In this document: positions 5,597-7,022 of the stretch, in pieces
Layout of the letters: each line of letters begins with the position of its first letter
How positions within the stretch are numbered: position 1 is the first letter of the stretch
Assembly (NCBI GenBank): GCA_034721855.1
Contig: JAYENB010000323.1
Location: 1-7,022, forward strand
Reading direction: 5' to 3'
Length of the DNA: 7,022 nucleotides
Origin: JAQIBY01 sp034721855
GTDB taxonomy: Bacteria > Bacteroidota > Bacteroidia > Bacteroidales > ML635J-15
Program-made: the position numbers and the translations under genes
Notes under the pieces: generated by a model
Database searches by the model: none
Told to the model about the DNA's origin: nothing
What the model saw: only the letters and a program-made list of their open reading frames with translations

Positions 5597-5748
5597 GATA
5601 GTAGCCGGAGGCCGCCCGGGCGCCCACATTAATATCATTTTTATAAACCAAAAATCAAACAATTATTCATCAGGGAGGATATACCTAAAAAATTCATGAA
5701 GGACTTTTACTTTTGTAACTAATCAGTATCAGCAAAAGTAGCTCCTCC

Positions 5749-5792
5749 CCGCAAAGTCGCAATCCCGTCTGTCGCCGGGCAAGGTTACAAAG
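5749..5792 (+). repeat. 44-bp intergenic repeat, copy 2
   Basis: This is the same family as 3771-3814, with 29 identical bases at the 3' end (CCCGTCTGTCGCC through ACAAAG). Changes cluster in the 5' part and destroy the small AGACGG/CCGTCT stem. It faces copy 3 (5849-5892) in inverted orientation, and the two could pair over 38 of 44 positions around a 56-nt loop, with an extra inner stem AAATTGAA (5806-5813) and TTCAATTT (5841-5848). Confidence 0.85.
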
Positions 5793-5848
5793 GTTTAAAA
5801 TTTGTAAATTGAACTGTTAACTGTCTATGCGACCAAATTATTCAATTT

Positions 5849-5892
5849 CTTAGTAACCTTGCCCGGCGACAGACGGGTCTCCGTCTTTGCGG
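5849..5892 (-). repeat. 44-bp intergenic repeat, copy 3
   Basis: Read on the minus strand, it is identical to copy 1 (3771-3814) at 42 of 44 positions, with differences only at positions 4 and 41. It keeps the small stem AGACGG-GTCT-CCGTCT on the plus strand, followed by TTTGCGG. With copy 2 it forms a 144-bp inverted pair (5749-5892) upstream of the HEAT-like gene. Confidence 0.85.
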
Positions 5893-6005
5893 TAAAAATT
5901 GTATGCGTCTGAATAATTAAAGTTTTTTTTAGCACTGAGTAGTGGCTAACTTTTCAACAAAACAGTATTTATCAACAATCATTAGGGGGTTTCTTTCAAA
6001 CTGAT

Positions 6006-6013
6006 TATTTTTG
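6006..6013 (+). promoter_or_regulatory. Possible -7 promoter box for the HEAT-like gene
   Basis: TATTTTTG fits the TAnnTTTG consensus and ends 14 bases before the ATG at 6028. No TTTG is found at the expected -33 position, and the resulting leader would be under 12 nt. Downstream, AAAAAATTAAAG precedes the start codon with no Shine-Dalgarno. Confidence 0.45.
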
Positions 6014-6027
6014 TAAAAAATTAAAGT

Positions 6028-6543
6028 ATGGCAACAAAACTTACCGACAGGCAAAAAGCATGTGTGGTTACCCTGCAATCTGATGACAGGCAACAGATTT
6101 ATAAATGTATTGACGAGATGCAGGAGATAGGTTCGGTGGCGTTGATGCCGGCGGTTTTTGATTTGTATCAGCGGTACGAAGATAAAGAGTTGCGTGACAA
6201 AATTTTAACGTTTTTAAAGGACATTAAGGATAAAAATGCTCCGGCTGTATTTATGAATGAACTTAAAGAGCGTACATGGACATCGGGTCTTGATACGATG
6301 TTGAGCATTTGCTGGCAGTCATCTCTGGATTTTTCACCTCATGTTGAAGATTTTCTGTTGTGGGCTGATAGTGATGATATGCAGATACAAATGGAAGCGC
6401 TTACCAACATTGAGCAATTTATATTCAACAAAAATGCAGAAGGACGGGAAAAAATACGCAGCAGGTTCAAAGGTATTGCACTCGATGCTACCGGAAAAAA
6501 ACGGGAACTGATAATGTCGTTTTTGACGTCCATACAGGGCTGA
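6028..6543 (+). CDS. HEAT-repeat-like alpha-helical protein, conserved hypothetical
   Basis: This 171-residue soluble protein has no signal peptide or membrane segment. The sequence reads as consecutive amphipathic helix pairs: about 7-30 (DRQKACVVTLQSDDRQQIYKCI), 36-66 (ALMPAVFDLYQRY, ELRDKILTFLKDI), 71-96, 103-125 and 137-170. Acidic turns such as YEDKEL and DSDDMQ separate them, as in HEAT/ARM alpha-solenoids. One pair, YEDKELRDKILTFLKDIKDKNA then VFMNELKE, is the most repeat-like. Such proteins usually serve as protein-protein scaffolds, and no enzyme motif is visible. It stands alone on the plus strand. The ATG at 6028 follows a TAnnTTTG box by a few bases and is the first in frame. No specific function or partner can be read from the sequence. 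Confidence 0.85.
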   Translation: MATKLTDRQKACVVTLQSDDRQQIYKCIDEMQEIGSVALMPAVFDLYQRYEDKELRDKILTFLKDIKDKNAPAVFMNELKERTWTSGLDTMLSICWQSSLDFSPHVEDFLLWADSDDMQIQMEALTNIEQFIFNKNAEGREKIRSRFKGIALDATGKKRELIMSFLTSIQG

Positions 6544-6591
6544 TGTTGTGTTACGTGTGATGAGGTAATTATGAAAAATCAAATAACTTTA

Positions 6592-6731
6592 GGGCTTCAG
6601 CCCAATTACCCCATCCTTAAGGATGCATTACCCGGTTTTCAGGGTGAATTATACCTGCCTTCAGGGCAATTACCTCGCCCTTCAGGGCGGGGCGTAAGGC
6701 TTCAGCCACCCTCTATTCCGCCCTCTCGGGC
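6592..6731. repeat. Chain of seven short hairpins with ATTACC spacers
   Basis: In order: GGGC-TTCA-GCCC (6592-6603), CATCCTTAAGGATG (6612-6625), ACCC...GGGT (6630-6645), TGCC-TTCAG-GGCA (6656-6668), CGCCC-TTCA-GGGCG (6676-6689), GGC-TTCA-GCC (6698-6707) and GCCC-TCTC-GGGC (6720-6731). The first four are followed by ATTACC or a close variant, giving a period of about 20-22 bases. Four or five share the loop TTCA. The first hairpin lies 49 bp after the stop of the HEAT-like gene but has no T tract. Confidence 0.75.
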
Positions 6732-6786
6732 AGAGTAGTACAGATAAACCAAAGAATGAGATGATTCAACCCCAAAATCATCATAA

Positions 6787-6850
6787 TCCCAAACTCGTGG
6801 CATATAAAATTCTTATATTCGTGACTTATGCTAAGTCCCAAATTCGCGGC
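6787..6850 (+). repeat. Direct 15-bp repeat TCCCAAAYTCGYGGC
   Basis: TCCCAAACTCGTGGC (6787-6801) and TCCCAAATTCGCGGC (6836-6850) agree at 13 of 15 positions, 49 bases apart. TTCGTGAC (6818-6825) between them is a related word. The second copy overlaps the start of the pentad-repeat reading frame. Confidence 0.5.
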
Positions 6851-7022
6851 TGGGACTTGTATTTTCTGCCGGCATTTTTTCAGCGGGGATATTTTCCATA
6901 GGCATATTCTCCATCGGGGTATTTTCACTTGGCATTTTTAACCTTGGGCTGTTTGCCATTGGGTTGTTTGTTGTTGACTGGAAAAAGAAATATCCCGAAT
7001 GGCTGAAACCCAAAAAATCTGA
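6828..7022 (+). pseudogene. Glycine/phenylalanine pentad-repeat protein, 5' end, apparently frame-broken
   Basis: From 6835 to the window end one plus-strand frame stays open and reads as near-perfect five-residue repeats: SAGIF SAGIF SIGIF SIGVF SLGIF NLGLF AIGLF, then VVDWKKKYPEWLKPKKS. The repeats are reflected in about 15-bp DNA repeats. That frame has no start codon after its TAA at 6832-6834. The ATG at 6828 opens a different frame (MLSPKFAAG). Removing one G from the GGG at 6852-6854 would join the two as FAAG-LVFSAG-IFSAG, keeping the repeat rhythm. The gene may therefore carry a frameshift or sequencing error, or its start may lie elsewhere. The hydrophobic Gly-x-Phe pentads suggest a small membrane or beta-helical protein. 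The minus-strand reading (MPxEN repeats, 6831-7013) is probably the shadow. Function unknown. Confidence 0.4.

Noticed and set aside
5511..5699. Plus-strand frame whose translation (WCCM...QHPQ) resembles part of the frame at 4868-5311
   Set aside because: The resemblance comes from the two copies of the same hairpin element. Base pairing is preserved where codons are not, so I do not treat it as a protein family.
5708..5715. TACTTTTG as a plus-strand promoter -7 box
   Set aside because: It fits TAnnTTTG but has no -33 TTTG and no gene or clear structured transcript directly downstream.
6831..7013. Minus-strand frame with MPxEN repeats
   Set aside because: It is the complement of the plus-strand pentad repeats. 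It begins at TTG, is highly skewed, and the plus-strand product looks more like a real hydrophobic repeat protein.

Overview
The window looks like chromosomal DNA from a member of the Bacteroidota. Evidence: three FKBP-type lipoproteins in a row, one of them GldI-like; start codons without Shine-Dalgarno sequences; TAnnTTTG-type -7 promoter boxes, one with a TTTG -33 box; a four-helix-bundle (S23/TIGR02436-type) protein start; and intergenic DNA full of short A/T-rich repeats. I would not name a genus.

Layout. The left edge (1-50) holds the first codons of a minus-strand four-helix-bundle gene. From 182 to 4868 everything is on the minus strand. In transcription order this is a DHH/DHHA1 phosphoesterase of the NrnA type (4868-3846), a single-domain GldI-like FKBP lipoprotein (3725-3183), a two-domain FKBP lipoprotein overlapping it by ATGA (3186-2323), an endonuclease III-like HhH-GPD DNA glycosylase/lyase with a 4Fe-4S cluster (2171-1410), and a second two-domain FKBP lipoprotein (1171-182). 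The glycosylase is visibly more A/T-rich, sits between two paralogous FKBP genes, and is bracketed by inverted copies of short repeats, so it looks like a later insertion into an FKBP cluster.

From 4869 to 6027 there is no convincing protein. This 1.1-kb stretch is an island of structured repeats: the nrnA promoter, a 101-nt A/T-rich hairpin, two diverged copies of a GC-rich hairpin element in opposite orientation, two runs of degenerate octamers around a GTAG-headed REP-like hairpin, and an inverted pair of a 44-bp repeat whose third copy lies between nrnA and the GldI-like gene. A plus-strand HEAT-like alpha-helical protein gene follows (6028-6543), then a chain of seven small hairpins (6592-6731). 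The right edge carries the start of a glycine/phenylalanine pentad-repeat protein whose reading frame appears broken by one base.

The three FKBP lipoproteins probably act together as envelope folding factors in the periplasm or at the outer membrane. NrnA handles nanoRNA/pAp in the cytoplasm. The glycosylase is a DNA repair or defence enzyme with no evident link to the others. The least explained feature is the pair of hairpin elements at 5081-5186 and 5500-5596. They keep the same fold and core motifs while their outer stems differ in sequence but stay paired.
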